64,000 nt of DNA, from positions 1 to 64,000 of the forward strand of contig CANSHD010000002.1 of NCBI GenBank assembly GCA_947646585.1, given 5' to 3'. The position numbers and the translations under genes were made by a program. The number at the start of each line of letters is the position of its first letter. Positions within the stretch are counted from its first letter, which is position 1. The DNA comes from an uncultured Alphaproteobacteria bacterium. GTDB taxonomy: Bacteria > Pseudomonadota > Alphaproteobacteria > Rs-D84. Positions 9,246 to 19,944 of the stretch are shown here, in pieces. The notes below the pieces were generated by a model. The model was not told the origin of the DNA and did not search any database. It saw nothing but the letters and a program-made list of their open reading frames with translations.

Positions 9246-10520
9246 ATGAGTGACGAAAAAACGACAAACAGCGGCGAGCAGACAACCAACAACCAACAGT
9301 TCTGCAGTTTCTGCGGCAAGGCGGTGTACGAGGTTAAAAAGCTGGTCAGTGGCCGCAACGTATGCATTTGCGATGAATGCATAAACCTGTGCAACGACAT
9401 TATGGCCGAAGACGTCGGCGCCACACCCGATGCTGCGCCGTCGGCGAAACTGCCGACGCCGTCGCAGATATACGAATTCTTAAACGAATATGTAATCGGC
9501 CAGGACGATGCGAAAAAGACATTGTCGGTGGCGGTATATAATCATTACAAGCGCCACAATGTCGCGTCAAAATCGAATGTTGAAATTCAGAAATCGAACG
9601 TGCTGTTAATCGGTTCGACCGGTACGGGTAAGACACTGTTTGCCCAGACACTGGCGCGCGTTCTGGACGTTCCGTTTGCAATCGCCGACGCCACCACGTT
9701 GACCGAGGCCGGATATGTCGGCGACGACGTGGAAAGTGTTTTGACGCGTCTGTTGCAGAATGCGAATTTCGATGTTGAACGCGCCAGCCGCGGTATCATC
9801 TATATCGACGAAATTGACAAGATTTCCCGCAAGTCCGAGAATCCGTCGTTAACACGCGACGTTTCGGGCGAGGGGGTTCAGCAGGCCCTGCTGAAACTGA
9901 TAGAGGGGACGGTCGCCAATGTTCCGGCCGGCGGCGCGGGGCGCAAGCACCCGGGCGAGGCCACGGTTCAGCTGGACACGTCCAAGATTCTGTTTATATG
10001 CGGCGGTGCGTTTGACGGCCTGAACAAGATTATCGGCGCGCGCACATGCGAACGCGGCGGCATCGGTTTCGGTGCGACGGTCGTGTCCAAGAAAGAGCGC
10101 GACGAGACGAATTATCTGGACTCCGTTCAGCCCGAAGATTTGGTAAAATTCGGAATCATTCCGGAACTGATTGGACGTCTGCCGATTATAACGACGCTGC
10201 AGAGTCTGGACGAGGCCGCATTGATTCAAATTTTAACCCAACCAAAGAATGCGGTTGTGAAACAGTTCGCGGCGATGCTGGAACTGGACGGGGTAAAGTT
10301 GACGATTACGGACGACGGTCTGCGTGCGATTGCAAAACTGGCGGTTGCGCGCAAGACGGGTGCGCGTGGTCTGCGCAGCATATTGGAAAAGATTTTACTG
10401 CCGGTAATGTTTGCCGCGCCCGATAACGAGGACTTGGTTGAGGTCGTAATCGACAAAGACGTTGTCGCGGGCAAAAAGGCGCCGGTTGAAATCCTGCGCG
10501 ATGCGAAAAAAGCCGCGTAA
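9246..10520 (+). CDS. clpX: ATP-dependent Clp protease ATP-binding subunit ClpX
   Basis: N-terminal CxxC zinc domain, [15 protein letters not shown] Walker [11 protein letters not shown] Walker B. Confidence 0.96.
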   Translation: MSDEKTTNSGEQTTNNQQFCSFCGKAVYEVKKLVSGRNVCICDECINLCNDIMAEDVGATPDAAPSAKLPTPSQIYEFLNEYVIGQDDAKKTLSVAVYNHYKRHNVASKSNVEIQKSNVLLIGSTGTGKTLFAQTLARVLDVPFAIADATTLTEAGYVGDDVESVLTRLLQNANFDVERASRGIIYIDEIDKISRKSENPSLTRDVSGEGVQQALLKLIEGTVANVPAGGAGRKHPGEATVQLDTSKILFICGGAFDGLNKIIGARTCERGGIGFGATVVSKKERDETNYLDSVQPEDLVKFGIIPELIGRLPIITTLQSLDEAALIQILTQPKNAVVKQFAAMLELDGVKLTITDDGLRAIAKLAVARKTGARGLRSILEKILLPVMFAAPDNEDLVEVVIDKDVVAGKKAPVEILRDAKKAA

Positions 10521-10548
10521 TAATTGTGACAGTTTCCGCCTAAAAAAA

Positions 10549-10577
10549 GCGCCCGAATACCTAACGGGCGCTTTTTT
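10549..10577 (+). terminator. Intrinsic terminator after clpX
   Basis: AGCGCCCGaatacctaaCGGGCGCTTTTTT. Confidence 0.8.
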
Positions 10578-10580
10578 GTT

Positions 10581-10790
10581 TTGATTTCCGTATTGATTCC
10601 TGTATAATATTAAACGCAACGGGAATTCCGTTGCCCAGGATTGCAGTCTTGGAGTTGGTTGCCTGCACAGGCGTAAAACCTTTCAACCTTTCGGGGTTGG
10701 GAGGACGGTTGATTTTTCAACCGACACATACCAACTATGTGACTGCAACCTCCCGCCCCGGTCTTCTCAACAATGATTTTGGCGGTTGCA
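10581..10790 (+). ncRNA. Family I structured RNA unit E (variant)
   Basis: Promoter TTGATT(10581-10586)-16-TATAAT(10603-10608), near identical to unit C. 5' hairpin GCAACGGgaattCCGTTGC. P1 TTGCAGTC(10641-10648)/GACTGCAA(10741-10748) and AGTTGGT(10653-10659)/ACCAACT(10730-10736). Pseudoknot GGGAGG(10699-10704)/CCTCCC(10749-10754). Confidence 0.62.
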
Positions 10791-10997
10791 ATTATAAATG
10801 TAGATGATACAATATTAGTTGTAATGGGCAGCTCCTGTTGCAAAAGTGCGGGCTGAAATCTCGCGTACCAAGACCGCCTGTGCAGGCGTAAAATGCTCCA
10901 CCACCCGCTGGTTGGAGTCGGCGAATATATCGAATAAGCCGGGATAACGTTTTGGTATCATTTCAGCTCCAACCATCTTTTTTAGATGGTTTTTGTT
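10786..10997 (+). ncRNA. Family I structured RNA unit F, immediately upstream of HTH-like gene
   Basis: TTGCAA(10786-10791)-16-TACAAT(10808-10813). P1 GCTGAAAT(10852-10859)/ATTTCAGC(10960-10967) and TACCAA(10866-10871)/TTGGTA(10952-10957). Hairpin CGCCTGTGCAGGCG. Pseudoknot TGGTTGGAG(10909-10917)/CTCCAACCA(10967-10975). GGCGAATATATCGAATAAGCC. Terminator AACCATC(10971-10977)/GATGGTT(10985-10991)+T-run. Confidence 0.75.
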
Positions 10998-11016
10998 TTT
11001 GACAACAACGGGGGCG

Positions 11017-11211
11017 GTGGTGGAGCAGTACCAAGAAATAGAACAGATACGTTTAAGTCTGGGGATTCCAACATATCATATGTGCAACATATTAAATATC
11101 AGCACTGCGGATTACGAGCGTTTTCAGCAGGGGCGATTTACTTTAAGCACTTATTCATTGATTATGTTTATAAACGAGACCGGCCGGCCGCTGATGTCCG
11201 TCGCGCAATAA
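11017..11211 (+). CDS. Small HTH-like DNA-binding protein (paralog of 938-1171)
   Basis: GTG start(s) at 11017/11020 after GGGGGCGG; VEQYQEIEQIRLSLGIPTYHMCNILNISTADYERFQQGRFTLSTYSLIMFINETGRPL. Confidence 0.65.
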   Translation: MVEQYQEIEQIRLSLGIPTYHMCNILNISTADYERFQQGRFTLSTYSLIMFINETGRPLMSVAQ

Positions 11212-11239
11212 AAAACGCCCCGCGTGGGGCGTCTTGTTT

Positions 11240-11956
11240 TTAATTTGCCGGCTTGAAATATTTTTCATGCTGTGCCTGGGAGACTTTATACATGGAATCA
11301 AATTTTGCCTTGGCCGCGTCGGTTGTTGACGGTGTGTTCGCAGACGCCCCCGCCATATAATCCGCACCGTTCAGTACAATCAAACGTGTCGGCAACAGGT
11401 CGGAACCGCATTCGATATAATATTCGTTCGGATTATAATATTTGCCATAGCAGCGGCCGTTTACCACCGCCGCATAACCGTTTTCCGCGAGCGCACCACA
11501 TGTCGGCTGCGCACCCAGTGTGATTTCGCCGGTGGCGACAATTTCGTCCGGATTATCCAGAACGCCGCGGCAATATACGTTTATATATTTTCCGTTCACC
11601 GACGCCAGTGTTCCGTTTGCCGATGTTTTACGTGCGCCAAAGCAACCGTTGGCCAATGCCGTCACATCAAAGTCGGCCTTTATCCCCGTTCCCTTTGACA
11701 GGTCTGTTTTGCCCATCGGCACCGGCTCATCCCCGCCGGCGGTCAATGCCCGCGGGCAAATCAATTTCATTCCGCGACAGTTCGCCGACGCATCCCACAG
11801 TTCCGCGTCATACCCCGCGCCCATCGGGACGTAACAGTTTGTCGTGCTGATACGGCAGATGGTCGGCTGCAGCCACCATGGTGTCGACGACGTCGCACCA
11901 AATGCGGCCGGTGCGGCCAGCATGCCCAACAAAGATACAAAGAATAATTTTTTCAT
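11240..11956 (-). CDS. Secreted hypothetical protein
   Basis: MKKLFFVSLLGMLAAPAAFGA signal peptide; 238-aa ORF. Confidence 0.65.
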   Translation of the reverse strand: MKKLFFVSLLGMLAAPAAFGATSSTPWWLQPTICRISTTNCYVPMGAGYDAELWDASANCRGMKLICPRALTAGGDEPVPMGKTDLSKGTGIKADFDVTALANGCFGARKTSANGTLASVNGKYINVYCRGVLDNPDEIVATGEITLGAQPTCGALAENGYAAVVNGRCYGKYYNPNEYYIECGSDLLPTRLIVLNGADYMAGASANTPSTTDAAKAKFDSMYKVSQAQHEKYFKPAN

Positions 11957-12019
11957 GTTTTTTCTCTTGTCTCTTATTCTATCAAATTTTTATATCGTCC
12001 GCAAGCAACTGATATCCCG

Positions 12020-14779
12020 TTACTCGCATTCGTATGTTGTCGTGTTCAGCTTTTTGCCCGTCGGGCATGTGCATGATGATGTTCCCCATGTGCCGTCTGT
12101 CGCCTTGCATGCGTCCTCGGGTGTTAAATATACGCATCGCATTGTGCCGGCGTTCCATTTTTTCTGTTTTGTTTCGGATGTGCCGTCGGCCTTTGTCATC
12201 TCGTACGTACCGCATGTGCATTCGGATGTTGTGTCACTCCACGTGCCGCCGGTTTTTGTGCAGCCCTCTTTGGGTGATGCGACCGTGCCGTCGTCCGGCG
12301 ATGCGCAGTATCCCCACTTTGTGTTGGCGCTGGTTTCGATATAAAATCTTTTGTGCGTCGGATGCGTGCGCTTGTCATATATGGTGTCCGCGCCGGTGGT
12401 GCCTGTGCCGGTGCCGCTGTCGCCGCGCGACGGGGGATTCTCGGAATCATCGGCGTCGTCGGATGTCGCCGTATCGTCGTGTTCGGTGTCAATCCATATG
12501 CCGCCCAGACGCTCGCACTCTTTGGACAGTTCGCGCGCCATGTCAGTGCGTATGGTATCCATTACCACATTGACGTCCTGTAATATGTTGTTGGGCAGTG
12601 TGCCGTTGCTGGACTGGGACGGGCGTATGCAGGTCTGTTGTGCATAGCGGGCCAGTTTTTGATACAGGCTGCCCTCGTAATCGCCACATTGTGACATGCC
12701 ACCGCAAATGGGGGCACTGGTTCCGCCCATACATTCGCATCCATCGCCGGCCATGTTGCATGGCAGACATGCGTTGCCCGCCCTTGGATTACCGTTGTAT
12801 GTGGGGTTTGTCGCGCTTTGCGCCATGTAATATGTTTTGTTACATTTTGTGTATTTTTTCTTGGTCGGGCACGAATAGCCGCCGCTTTGCGTGCCGCCTT
12901 GCTCCGGGGCGCGTGACGGGTTTTTCCCCGGGTCTTCGTCGCCGTTACCCGTGTCGCCGGTGATGCCGCTGGTTGTGCCGTTCAGCGGGCACATTGCGGC
13001 GTAATACATGCTGCCGGGGTTGTATGTGCGGCAGCCAAACGGATATGAATGCAGGCTGTCGTTGCTGGGGACGGCGCACATTTCTTTTGCGTAATCCAGC
13101 AGTGTCGCCTGGCACTGTTGTGCAATCTTTTGGTCGGTGATGGTGCCCATCGCGTTGACCAGTTCTTCCATGCCCTTGGACCCGCCGCCGTACAGGTTCG
13201 CGCATGCGTACAGTTTTTCGCGGCACATTTCTTCCGACAGCTCCAGGCGCGAGCCCAGCAACAGCTGCTCTTTCACATTGCTAAAGTCTTTCAATGATTT
13301 GCTTTGCGTGTCATAGCACTGGTTCACGACGTCCAGGCATTCGTTCTTGACCTGGCGAATGCGCTCGTGCTGGCCCTGGTATATTTCCGTGATTGCCTGG
13401 CGCATGAATTCATCCCATACCTCGTCCGCCAGGTCGCGGCATGTCTCCAGACCGCGCGCGGCAAATGCGCGCTTGTTGTTCAATTCGTTCACTATCATGC
13501 GGTTCGACTGGTTGTTCAATATGTCGCCCGCCAGCGATATCGACGATTCCAGCTGATAAAAGTCCGCGGTGTAAATAGGCTCGCCCGTGTCGCGGTTTAG
13601 ATAGCGGCCCGACACGTCCAGACAGTGCACGTAATCCGTGCCGCACGCCGTGTCGGCCGTGATGTCTTTGCGCACCTGGGCGATACAGTCGTTTATCGCG
13701 GTTGAATTGTGCGCGTCGTAATTTTCCAGACGGGCGGCGTGCATTTCTGATTCCGCGTCGCGTATCGCCGCGTTCGCCGCCGTGTATTTTTTATCCAGCG
13801 CCGTCGACAACGCGGTGCAGTCGTTTTCTATATACATTCCGTACGCCGACACGACCATGTTCAGCGTCGCGGTCGATGCGCACTGGTTCGATATCAAATC
13901 CACGCACTGGCTGTGCACGGCGTTGTACAGCGACTCGCCCGTCAGGTTCGCAATCTGGGCCCCCGACGCCAAATCCGTCGTCGCCCAAATCGCGTTTATG
14001 TCGCCCGCGATGTCCAGGGTGCCCTGGGTTGACAGCGCCTTGGATTTTGTGTTCGACAAAACCTCGCTGATGCCGGCCAGTTTTTGCGCGCTGTCCGATT
14101 TGTCGCGCGCGTTCGCGGCAATCGTCTCGCCCGCCGTCGCGTTCAGCATCGCCTTTACCTCGGCGCCCGTTTTGGGAATAACCTCTATGTTCAGGTCCTT
14201 GAAATCCTGTAACTGGTCGCCGGTCTGGGCCAGTTTGCGTTCACGCGCCTGAATGTCGCTTAAGCGGGACGAACACACGCACCGGCGGTACGTGTCGTTT
14301 TGTTGCGCACAGAACTGGTCCATGCATGTAAAGTACGCGTCGCGGCATGCGTTGTATCCCGTGCCGAACGTGTTCGATGCGGTTGCGGTGGTTGTGCCCG
14401 CGCGTGCCGGTGTGCGCGCCGCGCGCGATATCGACGCGGCGGCGACGGTGGTTGCGCCACTGCGTGCGGTGCGGGCGCTTTTTGCGGCGGTGGCACTGCG
14501 TGCGGTTGCGCTTTGCACCGTGTTTCGTGCGGTGCGCGCGGTTGTGTTTGTCGTGGCGCGCGTTGCGGTTCGCGATTGTGCCGCCGTGGTTGCGGCGGTG
14601 CGCACTGTTACCGTGCCGGCGCGCGGCGTCGCCGTGCGCGCGTCGCCACGTGACGAGACCGTTTGTGCCGTGGATGTCGCCGTGGATTGGCGGTTTATGC
14701 TGGATGCATCACGCACCGCGGCATTGGCAACACCAATGCCGACCGCCAGCGTGCCGACAAAAAGCAAAAACTTTTTCAT
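12020..14779 (-). CDS. Large secreted Cys-rich protein (CRDAYxxCMDxFC family)
   Basis: MKKFLLFVGTLAVGIGVANA signal peptide, A/T/R low-complexity segment, NACRDAYFTCMDQFCAQQNDTYRRCVCSSRL motif. Confidence 0.75.
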   Translation of the reverse strand: MKKFLLFVGTLAVGIGVANAAVRDASSINRQSTATSTAQTVSSRGDARTATPRAGTVTVRTAATTAAQSRTATRATTNTTARTARNTVQSATARSATAAKSARTARSGATTVAAASISRAARTPARAGTTTATASNTFGTGYNACRDAYFTCMDQFCAQQNDTYRRCVCSSRLSDIQARERKLAQTGDQLQDFKDLNIEVIPKTGAEVKAMLNATAGETIAANARDKSDSAQKLAGISEVLSNTKSKALSTQGTLDIAGDINAIWATTDLASGAQIANLTGESLYNAVHSQCVDLISNQCASTATLNMVVSAYGMYIENDCTALSTALDKKYTAANAAIRDAESEMHAARLENYDAHNSTAINDCIAQVRKDITADTACGTDYVHCLDVSGRYLNRDTGEPIYTADFYQLESSISLAGDILNNQSNRMIVNELNNKRAFAARGLETCRDLADEVWDEFMRQAITEIYQGQHERIRQVKNECLDVVNQCYDTQSKSLKDFSNVKEQLLLGSRLELSEEMCREKLYACANLYGGGSKGMEELVNAMGTITDQKIAQQCQATLLDYAKEMCAVPSNDSLHSYPFGCRTYNPGSMYYAAMCPLNGTTSGITGDTGNGDEDPGKNPSRAPEQGGTQSGGYSCPTKKKYTKCNKTYYMAQSATNPTYNGNPRAGNACLPCNMAGDGCECMGGTSAPICGGMSQCGDYEGSLYQKLARYAQQTCIRPSQSSNGTLPNNILQDVNVVMDTIRTDMARELSKECERLGGIWIDTEHDDTATSDDADDSENPPSRGDSGTGTGTTGADTIYDKRTHPTHKRFYIETSANTKWGYCASPDDGTVASPKEGCTKTGGTWSDTTSECTCGTYEMTKADGTSETKQKKWNAGTMRCVYLTPEDACKATDGTWGTSSCTCPTGKKLNTTTYECE

Positions 14780-14870
14780 TATTATAGAGTATATGATATC
14801 AAAAAGCGCGCCGCGCGGCAACGGATATTTACGGTTTTTCAAATAAAAAATCCCGCGTGCGCGGGATGGA

Positions 14871-15125
14871 TTATTTTGCAGCGGCCGCCTGGTCCGGGGC
14901 GGGGCGATTGCGCTCTACAAACGTGATGCGCCCCTTGTCCAAATCGTACGGGGTCATTTCAACGCGAACTTTTTCGCCAACGTTGACCCAGATGCGCGCC
15001 TTGCGCATTTTGCCGCACACCGTCGCCAGAATTTCATGTCCGTTTTCCAGTTTTACGCGGAACATCGTGTTGGGCAGTTTATCCTCAACCGTGCCGGTGA
15101 AAACGATTACGTCGTCTTTTGCCAT
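14871..15125 (-). CDS. infA: Translation initiation factor IF-1
   Basis: [62 protein letters not shown]. Confidence 0.95.
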   Translation of the reverse strand: MAKDDVIVFTGTVEDKLPNTMFRVKLENGHEILATVCGKMRKARIWVNVGEKVRVEMTPYDLDKGRITFVERNRPAPDQAAAAK

Positions 15126-15256
15126 GTAATTATCCTCTAATTTTTGAATGTCATGATATTGCCGACGCTAAAAAAAAGCAAGAATATTTTTATATCTGCT
15201 TGCACAGGTCCGCCTGTTTTGATAAAATTATACATAATAATGTAGGGTGGGAATGT

Positions 15257-17419
15257 ATGAAATCTAGATTTCTGGTTATGTTGCTGTGTATGATGCCTGC
15301 GGCCCTGTACGGGGCGGAGCGCACGGATGAGGCGCGCGTCGGCGTTCGCCGTATGTCCATGGCGGCGGCACATGCACCGAATGTTACAACGAACCTGGGC
15401 ACCACCAGTGGTGGCGGCACTGCGCCCACAATGACTGTAAAGCCCAGCGGGACAACAACGCCCGCGCCGGCGCCCGCGCCCGCCGCGCCGGAACCGCAAC
15501 CGGCCGAGTCCACCCCGGACACACCGGCAAAGGTTGCCAGTAACGACTGTCGTGACGCATATCGCGCATGTATGGATGAATTCTGCCTGTTAGACGAAAG
15601 CGAGGGGTATCGCTGTGCATGCTCGGCAAATATCAACCAATCAAAAAGTTTGATTCAGGAAATTCAGCAGATTCAGGCGGACGCCGACAAATTATATACC
15701 GAGGGGGTGGAGCGCGAACAGCTGGGGGCGAAAGTCAAGCTGGTCTTCGGCGAGAGCGAGGCTGCAAAGAAAAGCTCGCGCGCGTCGGGGCTTAGCTTCT
15801 CGGAATGGCTGAAGGGCGACAGCGGCTCTGAAGAGGGGCTGGGCGCGGATGCGGATATCGGCGACGGGCTGTATGCGATGGCGGCGGATTATTGCGCCGA
15901 CCAGCTGGAGGCGTGCGGTACAAAGGCGGATATGGAAGAAATGCTGTATGCGCGCCTGATTGTTCAGGATTGCAAATCTTTTGACTCGTACCTGGCGGAC
16001 CAGAAATCCAATGCAGAGGCGAACAAGCGTACGGCAGAGGCTGCGGTGCGCAAGGCGCGTCTGGAAATGCTGGACACGACGAACAAGTATAACCGCGGCG
16101 AATGTCTGCTGGCGTATCGTTCGTGTATCGCCGACAAGGGCGGATGCGGTGCGAATTTTGAAAACTGTCTGGATGCGGACCTGCTGGGACGTCGCGCGAA
16201 CGCATGCGAAAATGTTCTGGACCAGTGTATGGCGGTGCGCTCGTACGTGTTGCAGGACTGGGAGGCGGAATCACAGAGCATATTGGTGGAGGCGGCAAAG
16301 TACGCCGACAAAAACGCGCGTGCGACATGCTTGGCGCGTATTCAGGCGTGCCTGGAGGACGGCTGTTCGACCAGTACCAATTCCGCATGCTTGACAGACG
16401 TGAATGTCGCGGCCGGCGTGTGCCCGATTATCGACGAATGCAACACCATGATTCCGGGCATCAAATCCGTTGTTAACGACAAGCTGGGGTATCTGCGTAC
16501 ACAGTTTTGCCAGAACGACGTTGACAAGTGTCTGCGCGACAAGTGCGGTGAAAACTTTACCGCGCCGGAATGCATCGGTAAAAAAACGTCCGAGATTACC
16601 GCTATGTGTCCGCAGTCCATGTTCCCGTCATGCAAAAATGAAAAGCAGTTCAACATTATTCTGCAGGCCGCATTGCTGCAGATGGATTACCAGATGCTGC
16701 AGGGATGCCTGAATTATTTCGGCGAAGAACTGGGCAAGGTCTGCGGTACGGACATGGCGTGCCTGCCGTCCGACGACACGGTTCAGGCGCTGTCCGCGAT
16801 TCCGGATACGGAAGGGGGGCTGGCGGCGCTGCGTGTTCAGGTTCGTGACAATTCCAAGAAAGCGGTGGATGAGTTCTTTAAACAGTTTGAAAAAGATATG
16901 ACCGTTGCGGCGTGTGCCGATGCGAAAAAGCCAAAGGGACGCAGTTCCTTGGGGGCAAGCGTGTTCAACAGTGCGAAACTGGTTGCGGAAATCGGTGCGG
17001 AAAACCGTGCGATGCGCGAACTGGAAAGCAAGATTGCCGAACTGTCGCGCAAGCAGGACTTGGCGGCGGCCAAGAAAAACTGTGAGACGACATACAAGCC
17101 GGAAACACCGGACAAGTCCGATAAGAATTACAGCTATATCCGCAGTGTGACATTTGAACCGGATTTGAGAAACTGTCACGTGTGCCGTATGCAGCAGGTA
17201 TGCGAAACCGGCGGTGAAACCAAGGGTGCGGCGGGCCTGAAGGGCCTGGCGGGCGGTCTGTCCGCTGGTGCGTCGATGGGAACAATGGTCAGCCCCGGAT
17301 GGGGAACCGCAATCGGCGGTGTTGTCGGCGGGCTTGGCGGATTTTTGGCCGGGCACAGCAGCGGCGGACAGAAAGATTTTTGTCAGGAACTGGAATCTTG
17401 TGAAGACATAAATATGTAG
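15257..17419 (+). CDS. Large secreted Cys-rich protein (CRDAYxxCMDxFC family)
   Basis: Signal peptide MKSRFLVMLLCMMPAALYGA; NDCRDAYRACMDEFCLLDESEGYRCACSANI; ACENVLDQCMAVRSYVLQDWEAES; C-terminal glycine-rich segment. Confidence 0.75.
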   Translation: MKSRFLVMLLCMMPAALYGAERTDEARVGVRRMSMAAAHAPNVTTNLGTTSGGGTAPTMTVKPSGTTTPAPAPAPAAPEPQPAESTPDTPAKVASNDCRDAYRACMDEFCLLDESEGYRCACSANINQSKSLIQEIQQIQADADKLYTEGVEREQLGAKVKLVFGESEAAKKSSRASGLSFSEWLKGDSGSEEGLGADADIGDGLYAMAADYCADQLEACGTKADMEEMLYARLIVQDCKSFDSYLADQKSNAEANKRTAEAAVRKARLEMLDTTNKYNRGECLLAYRSCIADKGGCGANFENCLDADLLGRRANACENVLDQCMAVRSYVLQDWEAESQSILVEAAKYADKNARATCLARIQACLEDGCSTSTNSACLTDVNVAAGVCPIIDECNTMIPGIKSVVNDKLGYLRTQFCQNDVDKCLRDKCGENFTAPECIGKKTSEITAMCPQSMFPSCKNEKQFNIILQAALLQMDYQMLQGCLNYFGEELGKVCGTDMACLPSDDTVQALSAIPDTEGGLAALRVQVRDNSKKAVDEFFKQFEKDMTVAACADAKKPKGRSSLGASVFNSAKLVAEIGAENRAMRELESKIAELSRKQDLAAAKKNCETTYKPETPDKSDKNYSYIRSVTFEPDLRNCHVCRMQQVCETGGETKGAAGLKGLAGGLSAGASMGTMVSPGWGTAIGGVVGGLGGFLAGHSSGGQKDFCQELESCEDINM

Positions 17420-17426
17420 GTGTGAT

Positions 17427-19889
17427 ATGCAGATAAATATGCGCGCTATATTTACAGGTTTTTTGATTGCGGCGGCGTCCTTTACGGGCGCTGACGCCGC
17501 AACTGCGAAAACATCAAAACAATCGGCCATTCAAAAGGGTACCAGCGTGCGAACCAGGGTCGATGCGTCGGGCCTGTACGACCAGGCGTGTTATGACGCG
17601 TATTACGGGTGCATGGACCAGTTTTGTATTCCGGACAACGCCAACGGCGGCAGCTGTACCTGCAGTGACGACAGCATCGCCTATGAAAAGGAATTTGCCG
17701 AAATTCAAAAGATTCTGGAAGAGGCAGCGCGCATTTCAACGATAGAGGTTGAAAAGGTAAAGGCGGGCGCGAATGCCGACATTATCTTTACCGGAACGCG
17801 TGAATATGACGAAAACGGCAACTTGAAAGAAGTTGAAGAGTTGGTCAATGGCTCGACAAAAGAGCAGCAGCGCAAAGAGCTGCTGGCCATGTTTGACAAC
17901 ACGCTTTATGACGATGACGAGGAAGACGGCTATTCATTGGCTGAAATTGCAAGTAAAAAGGGCAACGCCCTGCATGCGGCCGCAGAAGAAATTTGCCGTG
18001 AACAGATTCCGGAGTCTTGTGAAAAGGATTTGAATTTACTTCGTCAGATTTATGCGCGTCAGATAGTGTCGGATTGCGCGGCGTTTAAAAACAGTCTGGC
18101 CTCAAAGCGCCAGGCGGCCGAATTGGAACTGGCCAATGCGGAAAGCGACGTTCGCACGGCGTTAAAGGAAAGCTTTGACGCGGCCAACAAGTATGATTTG
18201 GGCACCTGCATGGTCGAGTTCAAAAAATGCATGCAGACCGAAGATGCGTGCGGCACGGACTGGAACAACTGTGTGTTCACAATCGCGTCTGAAAACATGC
18301 AGAACAACAAGGCGCAAAGTACGGCCGGCACAACCGTCGATACGGTTAACACGTATGATATAACGGCCTCGACGATGGAGATTTTAAGCTCTAAGCGCGT
18401 TATCTGTGAAAAGGTTTTGAACCAGTGCGTCGCCGTGCGCGACATGGTTTGGCCGGCATTCCTGCGCGAGGCGGCGCCGACAATCCGTGTGGCCGAACAG
18501 GCGGCGGAATCAAAGTTCAGACAGTCCTGTTTAACAAACATATCCAACTGTATTCAAAAGGCCTGTAAAGACGATATCGTCGGCAAAGGCGTTGATACAA
18601 TGGATGCCTGCTTGTCGCGTCCGGATATGGCGCGCAGTTTCTGCAAGGTTGAAATAGACCCGTGCGAGCGTATGGAGCCGCTGATTTGGGGATATGTCGT
18701 GGACAAGCTGGCGGCGATGCGCGTTGATGCATGTACGCAGGAGGTAAAGGACTGCTTTACCGACGATACGCGCTGCGGGTCCGATTTCTCGAACTGTATC
18801 GGTATGGATTATGACTATATCCACGATATCTGCCCGATTGACAAGCTGGTTGTGTGCAAGGCCAATAACCCCAGCTTTTCCATGGACGATTTGGATTCAA
18901 TGCTGATGGGGCTGTATCTGAATATCGACAACCAAGCGCTGACACAGTGCCAGGATTTGGTTGATAAAAAGATGGCCGAAATCTGTGGCAGTACGACCGA
19001 CTGTAACAAATTCGCCGCGGACGAGGTAATCGGTACGGGCAGTCTGCGCTCTCAGAAAGACGGCACCACGTATCGCGTCACCGGCATGATTTCCTTTGGC
19101 AGTATCAAGATGGGCGACGCCACGGGCCGTACCATTGATGACGGCGAGGGGGGCAAGGTAAAATTGGGGCCGGGCGAAATCGGCGTCGGCGAATATCTGG
19201 CCCAGGTGCGCGCGCGCAATGCAAGTGTGAACAATGCGGACGGAATAATGTCTTCGATAGAGGAAGAGCTGAACAATATTGCCGGCACGATTAACCGCAC
19301 CATAGAGATGATAGAGCAGGACCCGCAGATTCAGTACTGTATCAACGGGCGTGACTTAAGCCAGATAACAGGCAAGTCCAACCAGAAGACAACCGGGCGT
19401 TTCCCGAACCTGTTGACGCAGGTAAAGATGCAGATTGCGATTGCCGCACTGCGTCAGGCCCAGGATAACTATAATAAAAAGTTGACTGAGGAAATAACCA
19501 AGGCGACAAAAGACGCATCCGCTGATTTGGCCCAGTTTATGTGTCAAAAGATTGCGGAAAACAACGGTGCGTTGGTCGGGGCGACAAATGTCGACACGCC
19601 GCTGGCACCGCCGTATGCAATCAGCTATGATGTCGGCGCTGGTTTAACGACGGCCGATTTGACCAAGGGCGGTTCCGGCCACAGCGTTGTTCAGTCTGGT
19701 AACGGCAACGGCAGTAACGTTACAAAAGACGTGACATCCATATTCAGCCGTGATACACGTACATGTCATGTCTGCACGACTGTAACGACGCAGAGCTGTA
19801 CCGTAAAGGGCGGCAACTGGTTCCGTAAGAAGAACACCAGCTGCGAGGTAAAAGCCAACGGACCGAACTGCGAAGATATTCAAATGTAA
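17427..19889 (+). CDS. Large secreted Cys-rich protein (CxDAYxxCMDxFC family)
   Basis: YDQACYDAYYGCMDQFCIPDNANGGSCTCSDD; VICEKVLNQCVAVRDMVWPAFLREA; directly downstream of its paralog. Confidence 0.75.
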   Translation: MQINMRAIFTGFLIAAASFTGADAATAKTSKQSAIQKGTSVRTRVDASGLYDQACYDAYYGCMDQFCIPDNANGGSCTCSDDSIAYEKEFAEIQKILEEAARISTIEVEKVKAGANADIIFTGTREYDENGNLKEVEELVNGSTKEQQRKELLAMFDNTLYDDDEEDGYSLAEIASKKGNALHAAAEEICREQIPESCEKDLNLLRQIYARQIVSDCAAFKNSLASKRQAAELELANAESDVRTALKESFDAANKYDLGTCMVEFKKCMQTEDACGTDWNNCVFTIASENMQNNKAQSTAGTTVDTVNTYDITASTMEILSSKRVICEKVLNQCVAVRDMVWPAFLREAAPTIRVAEQAAESKFRQSCLTNISNCIQKACKDDIVGKGVDTMDACLSRPDMARSFCKVEIDPCERMEPLIWGYVVDKLAAMRVDACTQEVKDCFTDDTRCGSDFSNCIGMDYDYIHDICPIDKLVVCKANNPSFSMDDLDSMLMGLYLNIDNQALTQCQDLVDKKMAEICGSTTDCNKFAADEVIGTGSLRSQKDGTTYRVTGMISFGSIKMGDATGRTIDDGEGGKVKLGPGEIGVGEYLAQVRARNASVNNADGIMSSIEEELNNIAGTINRTIEMIEQDPQIQYCINGRDLSQITGKSNQKTTGRFPNLLTQVKMQIAIAALRQAQDNYNKKLTEEITKATKDASADLAQFMCQKIAENNGALVGATNVDTPLAPPYAISYDVGAGLTTADLTKGGSGHSVVQSGNGNGSNVTKDVTSIFSRDTRTCHVCTTVTTQSCTVKGGNWFRKKNTSCEVKANGPNCEDIQM

Positions 19890-19944
19890 TAAAAGCTCCC
19901 GGCCGATGGCCGGGAGTAAAAATGAAAAGGGGAAAGGTAATAAA

